A stretch of DNA of 35,231 nt from QHBQ01 sp038230695 (GCA_038230695.1 JBBRMT010000017.1:1-35231); one strand, 5' to 3'; shown: positions 9,109-16,253, counted from the stretch's first letter. Translations and numbers: made by a program. Notes: generated by a model from the letters alone, not told the origin.

Positions 9109-9300
9109 TTAAATCTTGAAGTTGTCGCGGTTGTAGTAATCGGTGTCCCATTTGCCGCTAGCCTTCATCACCTTGACTACCAGCAGCTTGCGTTGCGGGA
9201 TCGGCTTACCATCAACCTTGCAGAGGTGGCCGCTATCGGCTTCGTCAATCCTACCAGTTGGCACTGTCTTCGACAGCTTGACATCTTTCTTACCAGCCAT
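9109..9300 (-). CDS. Small conserved-looking hypothetical protein (63 aa)
   Basis: The ATG at 9300 is preceded by AAGGAAG about 9 nt upstream, and a clear intrinsic terminator follows the stop, so this is very probably a real monocistronic gene. The frame stays open for about 76 codons upstream, but that region contains promoter elements and lacks a ribosome site. The protein is basic and lysine-rich (MAGKKDVKLSK start) with one Cys and a C-terminal aromatic DTDYYNRDNF segment. No signal peptide, membrane segment or known motif is seen. It is divergent from the HerA gene and shares with it an intergenic region containing a 10-bp inverted repeat. A DNA-binding or chromatin-like role is possible from the charge, but I do not recognise the family. 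Confidence 0.7.
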   Translation of the reverse strand: MAGKKDVKLSKTVPTGRIDEADSGHLCKVDGKPIPQRKLLVVKVMKASGKWDTDYYNRDNFKI

Positions 9301-9345
9301 TACGCTCTTCCTTTCTGAATAACCCGCCGCCATGCCACATATAGT

Positions 9346-9386
9346 TGCGGCATTACGGCTTGCCCATATGATATAATAATGCCGCA
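9346..9386 (+). promoter_or_regulatory. Extended -10 promoter of herA overlapped by an inverted repeat
   Basis: TGATATAAT at 9369-9377 is a perfect extended -10 about 80 nt before the herA start. A 10-bp inverted repeat, TGCGGCATTA (9346-9355) and TAATGCCGCA (9377-9386), brackets the -10 with a 21-nt spacer. The arrangement is what a repressor operator would look like. Being between divergent genes, it could control both. Confidence 0.55.
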
Positions 9387-9456
9387 TGATGCTGGCACGT
9401 AAGGTATTATACCAGTTTTTTCCCTGCGGCGCAAGTATTCCCCAGAGGAGACGTTT

Positions 9457-11346
9457 ATGCCCAACAACGAACAACAGGTTATCGGTCAGGTTACGGCGGC
9501 GGATAGCGAACGCGGTGTCACCGTCCACCTCGACTCCCGTATTAGCGTGGAGGGTCTCTCGCAGGGCCAGTTTGTGGTAGTCAATGGCCTTAGCGGGAAG
9601 TTCTACGGCACAATCAGCGGCTTCAAGCTGGGCATCACCGATGCGGGCATTGCCATGAACCCACCCGCTGCGACTTCCTCGCTGGTGCGCGACACCCTGC
9701 TACGCACTGCCGCCTATGCCGATTGCACCGTGCAGTTGTCGCTAGCCGATGCCCGCGACGGCAGCAATGCCCCCATGCCCGCCCGCACCATCCCCAGCCA
9801 CTTCAGCAGCGTGGCGATTGCCAAAGAGGATGATTTCACCTCGGTGTTCGGCAACAAGGAGGGTGGTGGCTACTTCGTGATCGGCAGCCCCCGCGATATG
9901 CCCGGCCTGCCCATCCCCATTGACCTGAAGAAGTTCGTGGAGCGCAGCAATGGTATCTTCGGGCGCAGCGGCACGGGTAAGAGTATGTTTACCCGCCTGC
10001 TGCTATGCGGCATAATTGATGCTGATTCGTGCGTCAACCTGATCTTCGATATGCACAACGAGTATGCCTTGAGCAAAGACACCGAGCAGCCAGGCCAGTC
10101 GGTCAAAGGGCTGGAGGAACTGTTTGGCAATTCCCGCGTGCTGGTCTGCACCCTCGACCCCGCCTCATCGCGCTACCAACACCAATTCAAGCCGACTTCG
10201 GTGTTCATCCCCTTTAGCTACCTGACTATGGATGACCTGCTTAGTGTGCGCGACGAACTGGACTTGAACGATTCGGCGGCAAGCACGGCTTATCTATTGG
10301 AAGAACGCTGGGGCGATGATAAGTGGATCAGCCAACTGGTGAGCATGGAGAGCGGCGCATTGAAGGATGCAGCTACTGACGTAGGCGCAAACGAGGCATC
10401 GCTAAAGGCGCTATGGCGCAAGCTGCGTCAACTGAAGCGTTTTAACTTCCTGAGCGATAGCGAACACGACACCAGCATTGCCCGATTGCTGACCGAGCTA
10501 CAGAATGGACGCAACGTGGTGCTGGAGTTCGGCGGCTATGACTCGAACCTTGCTTATATGCTGGTTGCCAACGTTATTACCCGTCGCATCTACAAGGGCT
10601 GGAAGGATCAGAGCGAAAAGTTCGAGCGCAGCCGCAATGAGGGCGACCGCCCCCGCCAGTTGATGGTGACAATCGAGGAGGCGCACAAGTTCCTCTCCGG
10701 CAAGAGCGGCATCTTCAGCATCATCGCCCGCGAGATGCGTAAGTATAACGTTACCCTGCTGGTGATCGATCAAAGGCCCAGCAGTATTGACCCCGACGTG
10801 ATCAGCCAGCTAGGCACACGCATCACCGCACTGCTATCGGATCAGCAGGATATTGACGCGGTGTTCACTGGCGTGTATGGCAGCAGCCACTTCAAGCAGA
10901 TCCTCGCCACTTTGGACACACGGCAGGAGGCGCTCATCTTCGGCCACGCCCTGCCCATGCAGGTGGTTATCCGCGCCCGCGACTTCAACCAGGAGTTCTG
11001 CAACTCGTTGAAGAACGTGGTATGGAATCGCAGGCCCAGCTCTGGTCCGGTCACCACCCGCAGCGGCAGCGGCTCCAGCGCCCACCTCGAAAGCGACGAT
11101 GACGGCCCCGATGCGTGGGGATTAGCCTGGACTGGTTGCTGCTCATGCCTGCAACAAACAACCCTCCTCGCTTGCGAGGAGGGCTGCTTTATGCGGGGGG
11201 GGATTTCTACGCCACCGTTGATAATCTTCACCAGGATTGCCTATGCGCTGGCGGTGCGGCTGCGCTGCACCAGAATGAAGCTGGACGCAATCGCCAGGAT
11301 GATCACAACACCGAGCACCCCTAGCATGATGTATGTGCTGGTATAG
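9457..11346 (+). CDS. herA: HerA-family DNA translocase/helicase (ATPase), with aberrant 3' end
   Basis: An N-terminal beta-rich HAS-barrel-like domain (about 5-110) precedes a RecA/FtsK-like ATPase. Walker A is G169RSGTGKS176, Walker B ends in E407-E408 (MVTIEEAHKFL), and VIDQRPSSI and the TRIT..LSD segment give the sensor/arginine region. HerA hexamers pump DNA for NurA in end resection; NurA is encoded 4.2 kb upstream. GAGGAG lies 7 nt before the ATG. The C-terminus looks wrong: after residue 553 the frame misses a TAG at 11123-11125, reads through the hairpin at 11162 and runs 106 nt into the convergent CopC-like gene. Removing one G from the run at 11117-11120 would end the protein at ...GPDAWD (554 aa). 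The last 75 or so residues are therefore probably not native, owing to a real frameshift or a sequencing error. Confidence 0.88.
   Translation: MPNNEQQVIGQVTAADSERGVTVHLDSRISVEGLSQGQFVVVNGLSGKFYGTISGFKLGITDAGIAMNPPAATSSLVRDTLLRTAAYADCTVQLSLADARDGSNAPMPARTIPSHFSSVAIAKEDDFTSVFGNKEGGGYFVIGSPRDMPGLPIPIDLKKFVERSNGIFGRSGTGKSMFTRLLLCGIIDADSCVNLIFDMHNEYALSKDTEQPGQSVKGLEELFGNSRVLVCTLDPASSRYQHQFKPTSVFIPFSYLTMDDLLSVRDELDLNDSAASTAYLLEERWGDDKWISQLVSMESGALKDAATDVGANEASLKALWRKLRQLKRFNFLSDSEHDTSIARLLTELQNGRNVVLEFGGYDSNLAYMLVANVITRRIYKGWKDQSEKFERSRNEGDRPRQLMVTIEEAHKFLSGKSGIFSIIAREMRKYNVTLLVIDQRPSSIDPDVISQLGTRITALLSDQQDIDAVFTGVYGSSHFKQILATLDTRQEALIFGHALPMQVVIRARDFNQEFCNSLKNVVWNRRPSSGPVTTRSGSGSSAHLESDDDGPDAWGLAWTGCCSCLQQTTLLACEEGCFMRGGISTPPLIIFTRIAYALAVRLRCTRMKLDAIARMITTPSTPSMMYVLV
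11162..11190. terminator. Bidirectional terminator between herA and the CopC-like gene
   Basis: A 9-bp stem (CCCTCCTCG / CGAGGAGGG) with a CTTG loop is followed on the plus strand by CTGCTTTA. On the minus strand it is followed by a TTGTTTGTTG-like T-rich tract. It sits 37 nt after the inferred original herA stop and 58 nt after the stop of the convergent minus-strand gene. Confidence 0.7.
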
Positions 11347-11843
11347 TCGGTGTTGGCGCAAGGCTTGTCGGGGTCGCAACCACCTGCGGCAGCAGCAGTG
11401 CCGGTGTTTCCCGCTGAGGCAGTAGCGGTGTGGTCAACAGTGAAGTCGAATTGATCATCTACCGTCGCGCCAGAGGCTTTGTCAACGCCGTGATATTTGA
11501 CGAAATAGACTCCATCGCCCAGCCCATCCTTCAGTGTGGCGTTGATAGTGTCGGGATTGGCGGAGTCAACCTTACCATCGCCATTATCAGCAGGGGTTTG
11601 CGTGGCGTTGCGATCCTTGGCATAGAACACTTGCATCGTCGTCTTAGTCGCATCGGTATCATCGCTGAACGTAACCGAGACCTTGTCCGGCTCACTATTG
11701 AGTATCGCGCCGTCGCCAGGGTTGGAACTCTGCAACTGCAGCTTCATCTGTGCGAAGGCAGCTGGCGCGACCAGAATGGCGATAATGGCAAGGGCGAAGA
11801 GCGGAGCCACAATGCGAACAGCGGCCTGTTTTAGCACATTCAT
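11241..11843 (-). CDS. Membrane-anchored CopC-like protein lacking copper histidines
   Basis: The 200-aa product has a Sec signal peptide (about 1-31, cleavage near AFA-QM), a CopC/Ig-like beta domain (SSNPGDGAIL ... VSVTFSDDTDA ... DDQFDFTV, about 35-140), a Thr/Ala-rich linker and a C-terminal membrane helix (YIMLGVLGVVIILA, about 170-195) with a basic end. CopC binds copper through an N-terminal His and a His in a DGHP motif near the domain end; here the mature N-terminus has no His and the late motif reads KASGATVD. A plain copper carrier is therefore unlikely. The ATG at 11843 has AAAGGAAG 9 nt upstream. The anchor closely resembles that of the next gene upstream on this strand (11964-12272). 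The fold is moderately confident; the function is unknown. Confidence 0.75.
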   Translation of the reverse strand: MNVLKQAAVRIVAPLFALAIIAILVAPAAFAQMKLQLQSSNPGDGAILNSEPDKVSVTFSDDTDATKTTMQVFYAKDRNATQTPADNGDGKVDSANPDTINATLKDGLGDGVYFVKYHGVDKASGATVDDQFDFTVDHTATASAGNTGTAAAAGGCDPDKPCANTDYTSTYIMLGVLGVVIILAIASSFILVQRSRTASA

Positions 11844-11880
11844 TCCTCTGAGCTTCCTTTCGTAACTACCTCCATAGGAT

Positions 11881-11909
11881 AAGGACACCCGCCAACGAGT
11901 GTCCTTTTT
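11881..11909 (+). terminator. Hairpin with T tract oriented against the CopC-like gene
   Basis: An 8-bp stem (AAGGACAC / GTGTCCTT, 10-nt loop) is followed on the plus strand by TTT then CCTCCTCTT. The U-tract side faces plus-strand transcription, although both flanking genes are on the minus strand. It may stop antisense transcription coming from herA, or be a processing hairpin in the minus-strand mRNA. Confidence 0.45.
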
Positions 11910-11963
11910 CCTCCTCTTAAGAGCAGAACTGGGCAGCTTGCAAGGAACGGCGCAAGCTGCTAC

Positions 11964-12272
11964 CTACCCCTGCTTACCATTCTGCGTGGAACGCTGCTGC
12001 ACCAGGGTGGCACTGCACACGACCGCCAGTATGATCACAACCGCGAGTACCCCCAGCATGGTATAGGTACTGATGTTGCTGCGCGTGCTGATGTCTTGCA
12101 GGTTAGTAGCAATGTTCCTGCTGTTGTCGCTCTGGCTACTGGTGGTTGCGCCCGCAGTCACGGTGGGAGCAGCGGTGGAGGCGAAGGCGGGGGATGCTAG
12201 CAGCACGCTAACTAGCGCCATCGCTCCCAGAAGTATGCCGAGCCGGGCGCAGTGGCGCTTTAGCTGCAGCAT
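11964..12272 (-). CDS. Small secreted/anchored protein sharing its anchor with the CopC-like protein
   Basis: A 102-aa protein with an N-terminal signal peptide (hydrophobic core about 10-28, ending PAFA-ST), a Ser/Thr/Ala-rich extracytoplasmic stretch of about 40 residues with no fold I recognise, and a C-terminal membrane helix. The helix region YTMLGVLAVVIILAVV...LVQQRS closely matches the C-terminus of the CopC-like protein, so the two genes look like paralogues in which one lost, or never had, the Ig-like domain. The start is the ATG at 12272, with a GTG one codon upstream; GAGAGGG lies about 12 nt before it. It follows the 12278-12589 gene almost without a gap, indicating an operon. Function unknown. 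Confidence 0.7.
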   Translation of the reverse strand: MLQLKRHCARLGILLGAMALVSVLLASPAFASTAAPTVTAGATTSSQSDNSRNIATNLQDISTRSNISTYTMLGVLAVVIILAVVCSATLVQQRSTQNGKQG

Positions 12273-12277
12273 CACCT

Positions 12278-12589
12278 CTAGCTTACCCTCTCACCCGACT
12301 TCTGCGGCTGAGTCAGCATCGCCAGCAGGGGCTTCCAAACCAGATGATAGCCTAGCTGGGTGCCGAGGAAGAGCGTCGAGCTATCAATCAGGATGGCGGT
12401 CGCGCCAGCCTGGAAGCCGAAGGCCAGCTCACCCATTACCAGACTGGTAGAAGCGCCCAGTATCAGCGACGGGACGAAGACGTAAAGAAACTTGCGCTGG
12501 CCCGACCACGCCTTGCTAATAGCCAGCATGAACAACGGGGGCAGGAAGCCGCCGATGAAGAAGGGGACGAACTCACGTAGCAGATCCAT
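12278..12589 (-). CDS. Small polytopic membrane protein (103 aa)
   Basis: Three hydrophobic segments (about 8-26, 36-56 and 62-85) separated by short loops, with a polar C-terminus, predict a small inner-membrane protein. AAAGG precedes the ATG at 12589 by about 10 nt, and a strong promoter lies at 12676-12704. It is the first gene of a minus-strand operon with the 102-aa anchored protein and probably the CopC-like gene. The Gly/Pro content resembles phage-holin-like or generic small membrane proteins, but I do not recognise a family. Confidence 0.65.
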   Translation of the reverse strand: MDLLREFVPFFIGGFLPPLFMLAISKAWSGQRKFLYVFVPSLILGASTSLVMGELAFGFQAGATAILIDSSTLFLGTQLGYHLVWKPLLAMLTQPQKSGERVS

Positions 12590-12675
12590 CTCAAACTGCC
12601 TTTCTGTTCCTCTTACTGAGGTCTAGGGGATACACAGGACGCACCATCAAACCAAATTGCTTGTCGGTCAAATCC

Positions 12676-12704
12676 ATTTTACACCAGTTGCAAATGTTTG
12701 TCAA
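12676..12704 (-). promoter_or_regulatory. Sigma-70 promoter for the 12589 to 11241 operon
   Basis: On the minus strand TTGACA (12704-12699) and TAAAAT (12681-12676) are separated by exactly 17 nt. It lies about 85 nt before the first start codon. Confidence 0.8.
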
Positions 12705-12721
12705 TAGCCAGCGGAGAAAAT

Positions 12722-12761
12722 GATAAAAATGCCCCCACTGTAATTATACTTTCAGCAGGGG
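12722..12761 (-). terminator. Probable intrinsic terminator of the GNAT gene
   Basis: On the minus strand an imperfect stem (CCCC..CTG / CAG..GGGG, with an internal loop) is followed by CATTTTTATCATTTT. It starts 6 nt after the GNAT stop codon. Confidence 0.5.
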
Positions 12762-12766
12762 AATGT

Positions 12767-13711
12767 TTATTGTAGGATTAGAAGATCGGGGTGTTTAACA
12801 AAATAAGTTCTTTTTAATATAGTAACATTACTGAATAATCTTAACTTGCCAGCCACCTGCTTGTGCTTGCCTTCCCTCCCGCGCTCGGTCGGCTTGCCAA
12901 TGGGCCTGACCAGATATTCGCTGCTGTAGGCAACCTCGAAGCCGTTGCGCTCCAGGTTGCGCTGGGCTTCGCTACCTGATGGGACACGGGTGTAGATTAG
13001 CTGCGCCCCTGCTTGCACTGCATCGCTGAGGCGGCGGCGGATCAGCGCGGTATGGATACCGCGCCTGCGCCAGCGGGGCAGGGTGCTGGCGTTATACAGA
13101 CCTGCGCTGACCTCGCGCCTGATCATCATTGCCTCGCCCACTGCCTCGTCGCCGATCCAGCCAATATAGGCATCCACACCAGCGGCGCGGCTCATCCTGC
13201 CAATAACACTACGCGATATTTCGCTATCCGGCCCTGTACGGCCATAGCCCTCGGCATTCAGACGGGCGAACAGCCTGGTTTCGCCCGCCACCAGCTTGCG
13301 AACCCCGATGTAGCTCTCCTCTTCAGGCATCCGCCACACCCTGGGGTCGGCATAGCGTAGCATGGCAAACTTGCCAGCGGCCATAAAGCCGCGCTCTAGC
13401 AGCATCCGCCGCGCCTGGTCGCCGCCTGGCACCGGCGCGAGGTGCAGGCTGCAAGTGACCTCAAGTTCGTTCAGCCTGCCCACCAGGGTGTCGAGCATCT
13501 CCTTGCTCACCGCCTCGTTCACCCCCAGCCCCCACAATGAGTTCAGCCCTGCATTGCCCGCCACCAACTGGCAAACGGTCAGGCACGCCCCGCCCAGCCA
13601 CTCGATGTCGAGCCGCACTGGCCCCTTGCCCGCCATCGTGTAGATCTGCTCGGCATCGTCGCGGGTAGCGTTCTCTAGCTCGATAACCTCTTGTCGCAGC
13701 GTGTTGTCCAC
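12767..13711 (-). CDS. GNAT-family N-acetyltransferase (two GNAT-like halves)
   Basis: The 314-aa product ends in a good GNAT domain: a beta strand with YIGWIGDEAVGEAMM, the acetyl-CoA-binding motif LPRWRRRGIHTALI (R-R-x-G-x-x-x-A type), and the late ...AQRNLERNGFEVAYSSEYL strand, at about 130-270. The N-terminal half (about 15-120) looks like a degenerate second GNAT fold (LLERGFMAAGKFAML near its end), as in tandem GNAT proteins. The start is a GTG at 13711 with GAGGGGG just upstream. The last 40 residues are encoded by unusually AT-rich DNA (12770-12850) and do not look like GNAT sequence, perhaps a tail gained by stop loss. A heptamer array lies 17 nt before the start. Substrate unknown. 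Confidence 0.8.
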   Translation of the reverse strand: MDNTLRQEVIELENATRDDAEQIYTMAGKGPVRLDIEWLGGACLTVCQLVAGNAGLNSLWGLGVNEAVSKEMLDTLVGRLNELEVTCSLHLAPVPGGDQARRMLLERGFMAAGKFAMLRYADPRVWRMPEEESYIGVRKLVAGETRLFARLNAEGYGRTGPDSEISRSVIGRMSRAAGVDAYIGWIGDEAVGEAMMIRREVSAGLYNASTLPRWRRRGIHTALIRRRLSDAVQAGAQLIYTRVPSGSEAQRNLERNGFEVAYSSEYLVRPIGKPTERGREGKHKQVAGKLRLFSNVTILKRTYFVKHPDLLILQ

Positions 13712-13727
13712 AAAACCCCCTCACGGT

Positions 13728-13762
13728 AATGGCAAATGGTAAATGGTGAATGTTGAATGATG
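13728..13762. repeat. Heptamer array, unit AATGGTA and variants (5 units)
   Basis: Five 7-bp units, three of them AATGGNR and two degenerate, lie immediately upstream of the GNAT start. They form the left arm of a large inverted repeat with the array at 13810-13851. Confidence 0.85.
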
Positions 13763-13809
13763 AAAAGCGGTGCAACCTATGACTAACTTCATTCTGGCAA
13801 TTGCCACTT

Positions 13810-13851
13810 TCTAATTCAGCATTTACCATTTACCATTTACCATTTACCATT
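13810..13851. repeat. Heptamer array, unit TACCATT (4 perfect and 2 degenerate units)
   Basis: This array is inverted relative to 13728-13762. Positions 13727-13764 and 13815-13852 are complementary at 33 of 38 positions. The last unit overlaps the TAA stop of the isocitrate dehydrogenase gene. A perfect 12-bp palindrome, TGGCAATTGCCA, lies between the arms at 13795-13806. Confidence 0.88.
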
Positions 13852-14929
13852 AGCCCGCCAGCCTGGCGATTACCGCGTCGGCCACTTCGGAGGTGCCAGC
13901 GGCGGGGTCGGTGCGGTTCGGCTTCATGTCGTAGGTGACGTACTTGCCTTCGGCGATGATGTCGGCCAGCGCTTGCTCCAGCCGCTTACCCGCCTCGCGT
14001 TCACCCAGATAGTTGAGCATTAGCACGCCACTGAACATCATTGCCATCGGGTTGATCTTGTTCTGTCCGGCATATTGAGGGGCGCTGCCGTGGGTCGGTT
14101 CGAACACCGCCGCATGAGTGCCAATGTTGGCCCCCGGCGCGAGACCCAGCCCGCCGATCAGCCCTGCGCCCAGATCCGAGATAATGTCGCCATAAAGGTT
14201 GGGCAAAACTAGCACGTCGTATTGCTCCGGCTTCTGCACCAACTGCATACACATATTGTCCACGATGCGATCATCGAACTCGATGTCGGGGAAGTCCTTT
14301 GCCACTTCCTGGGCGGTGGCGAGGAACAGTCCGTCGGTCGCCTTCATGATGTTGGCCTTGTGTACTGCTGTCACCTTCTTGCGCCCATTGGCCCGCGCAT
14401 ACTCGAAGGCATAGCGCACCACCCGATCGCTGCCGCTCACGCTGATCGGCTTGATGCTGATCGCCGAGTCGGGGCGGATGGTCGCGCCGTTGTGTTCCTT
14501 GATCCAGGCGATTAGCTCCTGCGCGTCCGGCGTGTCCTTGAAGAACTCCACCCCAGCATAAAGGTCTTCGGTGTTCTCACGCACGATCACCAGGTCAATG
14601 TTGGTGTAGCGCGAACGCACCCCCTGGTATGATTTGCACGGTCGGACACAGGCGTAGAGATCCAGCGCCTTACGCAACGCCACGTTCACGCTGCGGAAGC
14701 CTTTACCAACCGGGGTGGTAAGCGGCCCTTTAATTGCCACCTTGTTGCGGCGGATGCTATCCAGCACCTGCTCGGGCAGCACGGTGCCTTGCTTCTCCAG
14801 CACTGCCAGGCCCGCTTCCTGCACGTCCCAGTTGAATTGCACGCCGGTAGCATCCAACACCCGTCGTGTCGCTTCGCTAATCTCCGGGCCGGTGCCATCG
14901 CCCGGAATCAGGGTAACATCATACGCCAT
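13850..14929 (-). CDS. NAD-type isocitrate dehydrogenase (isocitrate/isopropylmalate dehydrogenase family)
   Basis: The 359-aa enzyme belongs to the beta-decarboxylating dehydrogenase family. Visible signatures are the N-terminal LIPGDGTGPEI, the substrate-binding segment SVNVALRKALDLYACVRP, VRENTEDLYAGVE, the catalytic K/Y region, the metal-binding YGDIISDLGAGLIGG, and HGSAPQYAGQNKINP near the nucleotide pocket. SVNVALRK together with NTEDLYAG points to isocitrate, or possibly homoisocitrate, rather than isopropylmalate; the short length and nucleotide region suggest NAD, though cofactor choice is an inference. It would oxidise isocitrate to 2-oxoglutarate in the TCA cycle. The ATG at 14929 starts the conserved MAYDVTLIPGDG; longer in-frame extension upstream runs through promoter and heptamer DNA and is not credible. 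A consensus promoter is at 14984-15012, and the stop codon overlaps a heptamer array. Confidence 0.9.
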   Translation of the reverse strand: MAYDVTLIPGDGTGPEISEATRRVLDATGVQFNWDVQEAGLAVLEKQGTVLPEQVLDSIRRNKVAIKGPLTTPVGKGFRSVNVALRKALDLYACVRPCKSYQGVRSRYTNIDLVIVRENTEDLYAGVEFFKDTPDAQELIAWIKEHNGATIRPDSAISIKPISVSGSDRVVRYAFEYARANGRKKVTAVHKANIMKATDGLFLATAQEVAKDFPDIEFDDRIVDNMCMQLVQKPEQYDVLVLPNLYGDIISDLGAGLIGGLGLAPGANIGTHAAVFEPTHGSAPQYAGQNKINPMAMMFSGVLMLNYLGEREAGKRLEQALADIIAEGKYVTYDMKPNRTDPAAGTSEVADAVIARLAG

Positions 14930-14948
14930 TGTCGCGTCCCCCTTGTGG

Positions 14949-14973
14949 ATTGTAGAATGTAGAATGTAGATTG
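14949..14973. repeat. Heptamer array, unit AATGTAG (about 3.3 units)
   Basis: ATTGTAG, AATGTAG, AATGTAG and a partial unit lie in the predicted 5' leader of the isocitrate dehydrogenase gene, between promoter and start codon. Confidence 0.82.
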
Positions 14974-14983
14974 GTGTGCCGCC

Positions 14984-15012
14984 ATTATAACGAACCATAT
15001 CGGCAGGGTCAA
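14984..15012 (-). promoter_or_regulatory. Sigma-70 promoter of the isocitrate dehydrogenase gene
   Basis: On the minus strand TTGACC (15012-15007), a 17-nt spacer and a perfect TATAAT (14989-14984) are present. The expected start of transcription near 14978 leaves a leader of about 50 nt that is mostly the heptamer array. Confidence 0.8.
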
Positions 15013-15157
15013 GCGGGAGGAAGCCTAAAGACTTAAGCACAATCTGCATACTGGTTAAAGGTGCAAACATAGTGGTAGAATGTAGTGCGGGACAAGCGGT
15101 TGTAATATTAAGACTGGCCTATCTTTCCTTGAGGGGATGATGAAAGGGAGAACTGGG

Positions 15158-16051
15158 ATGGCAATCAAGCAGCCGGTGGCGGTCAACACGCGGCTGGGCG
15201 AGGGGTTGTTGTACGGGGCAATTGGGGTGCTATGCTTCAGCTTCACCCTGCCAGCCACCCGCGTAGCCGTCCACGACCTGGACAGCACGGTGGCGGGGCT
15301 GGGGCGGGCGGTGGTGGCTGCGGTGCTAGCGGCTATCGTGCTGCTGGTGCGCCGTGAACGGTTGCCAGCACGTAAGCACTGGCTAGGGTTGGCGATCGTA
15401 GCCTTCGGCGTGATACTCGGCTTCAACCTCTTCTCTTCCATCGCCTTGCAATATGTACCCGCCTCGCACGGTGCGGTCATCACCGGCCTGCTGCCAGCGG
15501 CAACGGCGGTGATGGCGGTGCTGCGGGCAGGTGAACGGCCCACGCCCTTCTTCTGGGTTGGGGTGGTGGTCAGCGTGATAGCTGTGCTGATCTTCGCGGT
15601 AGTCGAGGCGGGTGCGCCCCAAGCGGGCGACCTGCTGATGCTGATCGCGGTGCTACTCGGCGGCCTCGGTTACGCCGAGGGTGGACGCATCGCGCGGGAG
15701 ATTGGTGGTTGGCGGGTGATCTGCTGGGCCTTGTTGTTGGCAGCGCCATTTCTGCTCGTGCCAGTCGTGTTGGACATGGCCAGCCACACCTTTACCGTCG
15801 GGCCGGATGCCTGGCTAGCCTTCGCTTATCTCAGCGTTGTCAGTGTGTTCCTCGGCTTTTTCGCCTGGTATCGCGGACTGGCTTTGGGTGGTGTAGCACG
15901 GGTGGGGCAGTTGCAACTGGTGCAGCCAGTGCTGACTATCTTCTGGGCGGCTCTGTTGCTAGGCGAACCGCTAAAATTGCAAACGCTACTGGCCTCGCTG
16001 CTCGTGATCGGCAGTGTTGCCCTCACCCAGTGGGCAGCACGGAAGAAGTAG
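15158..16051 (+). CDS. DMT-superfamily (EamA) transporter
   Basis: A 297-aa protein with ten predicted membrane helices arranged as two EamA repeats: the first half is about 15-140 (GEGLLYGAIGVLCFSF..., then GLLPAATAVMAVL) and the second about 155-295 (ending QLVQPVLTIFWAALLLGEPL, the usual late EamA signature). Members export or import amino acids, drugs or metabolites by secondary transport; the substrate cannot be inferred. I prefer the ATG at 15158 because AAGGGAG lies 9 nt upstream; two earlier ATGs at 15137 and 15140 have a GAGGGG directly abutting them. It is divergent from the isocitrate dehydrogenase gene and followed by a 360-nt gene-free stretch. Confidence 0.88.
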   Translation: MAIKQPVAVNTRLGEGLLYGAIGVLCFSFTLPATRVAVHDLDSTVAGLGRAVVAAVLAAIVLLVRRERLPARKHWLGLAIVAFGVILGFNLFSSIALQYVPASHGAVITGLLPAATAVMAVLRAGERPTPFFWVGVVVSVIAVLIFAVVEAGAPQAGDLLMLIAVLLGGLGYAEGGRIAREIGGWRVICWALLLAAPFLLVPVVLDMASHTFTVGPDAWLAFAYLSVVSVFLGFFAWYRGLALGGVARVGQLQLVQPVLTIFWAALLLGEPLKLQTLLASLLVIGSVALTQWAARKK

Positions 16052-16097
16052 AGAAGTAACATTGTTCCCAGCATATGCTGCGGTAAAATGACCCAGA

Positions 16098-16113
16098 GCG
16101 AACAACGGTTCGC
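16098..16113. repeat. REP-like palindrome, copy of the 288-305 element
   Basis: GCGAAC / GTTCGC with a 4-nt loop. The surrounding 19 nt match the element at 289-307 at 17 positions. It is the only notable feature, besides the heptamers and promoter, in the gene-free 16052-16411 stretch. Confidence 0.65.
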
Positions 16114-16203
16114 CCATGCACTCGTGCCTTGCACCTCATGTCTGCTGTGTGCCGCCATCTTAACGAAATGTACCAGCATGGTCAAGCACGACACTTAACA
16201 TCC

Positions 16204-16238
16204 TCATCTTTAATCTCTAATCTTTCATCTTTATTCTT
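16204..16238. repeat. Heptamer array, unit TAATCTT/TCATCTT (5 units)
   Basis: Five 7-bp units, consensus T[AC]ATCTT with one C/T-variant end, lie 16 nt upstream of the -35 element of the following promoter. Confidence 0.8.
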
Positions 16239-16253
16239 ATGTCTCCACCGTGC

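Noticed and set aside
9301..9528. An N-terminal extension of the 63-aa protein to 139 residues
   Set aside because: The extension covers promoter elements and the start of herA, and only the ATG at 9300 has a ribosome site.
13724..13852. The repeated units considered as a CRISPR array
   Set aside because: Units are 7 bp in direct tandem without spacers, and no cas gene is present.
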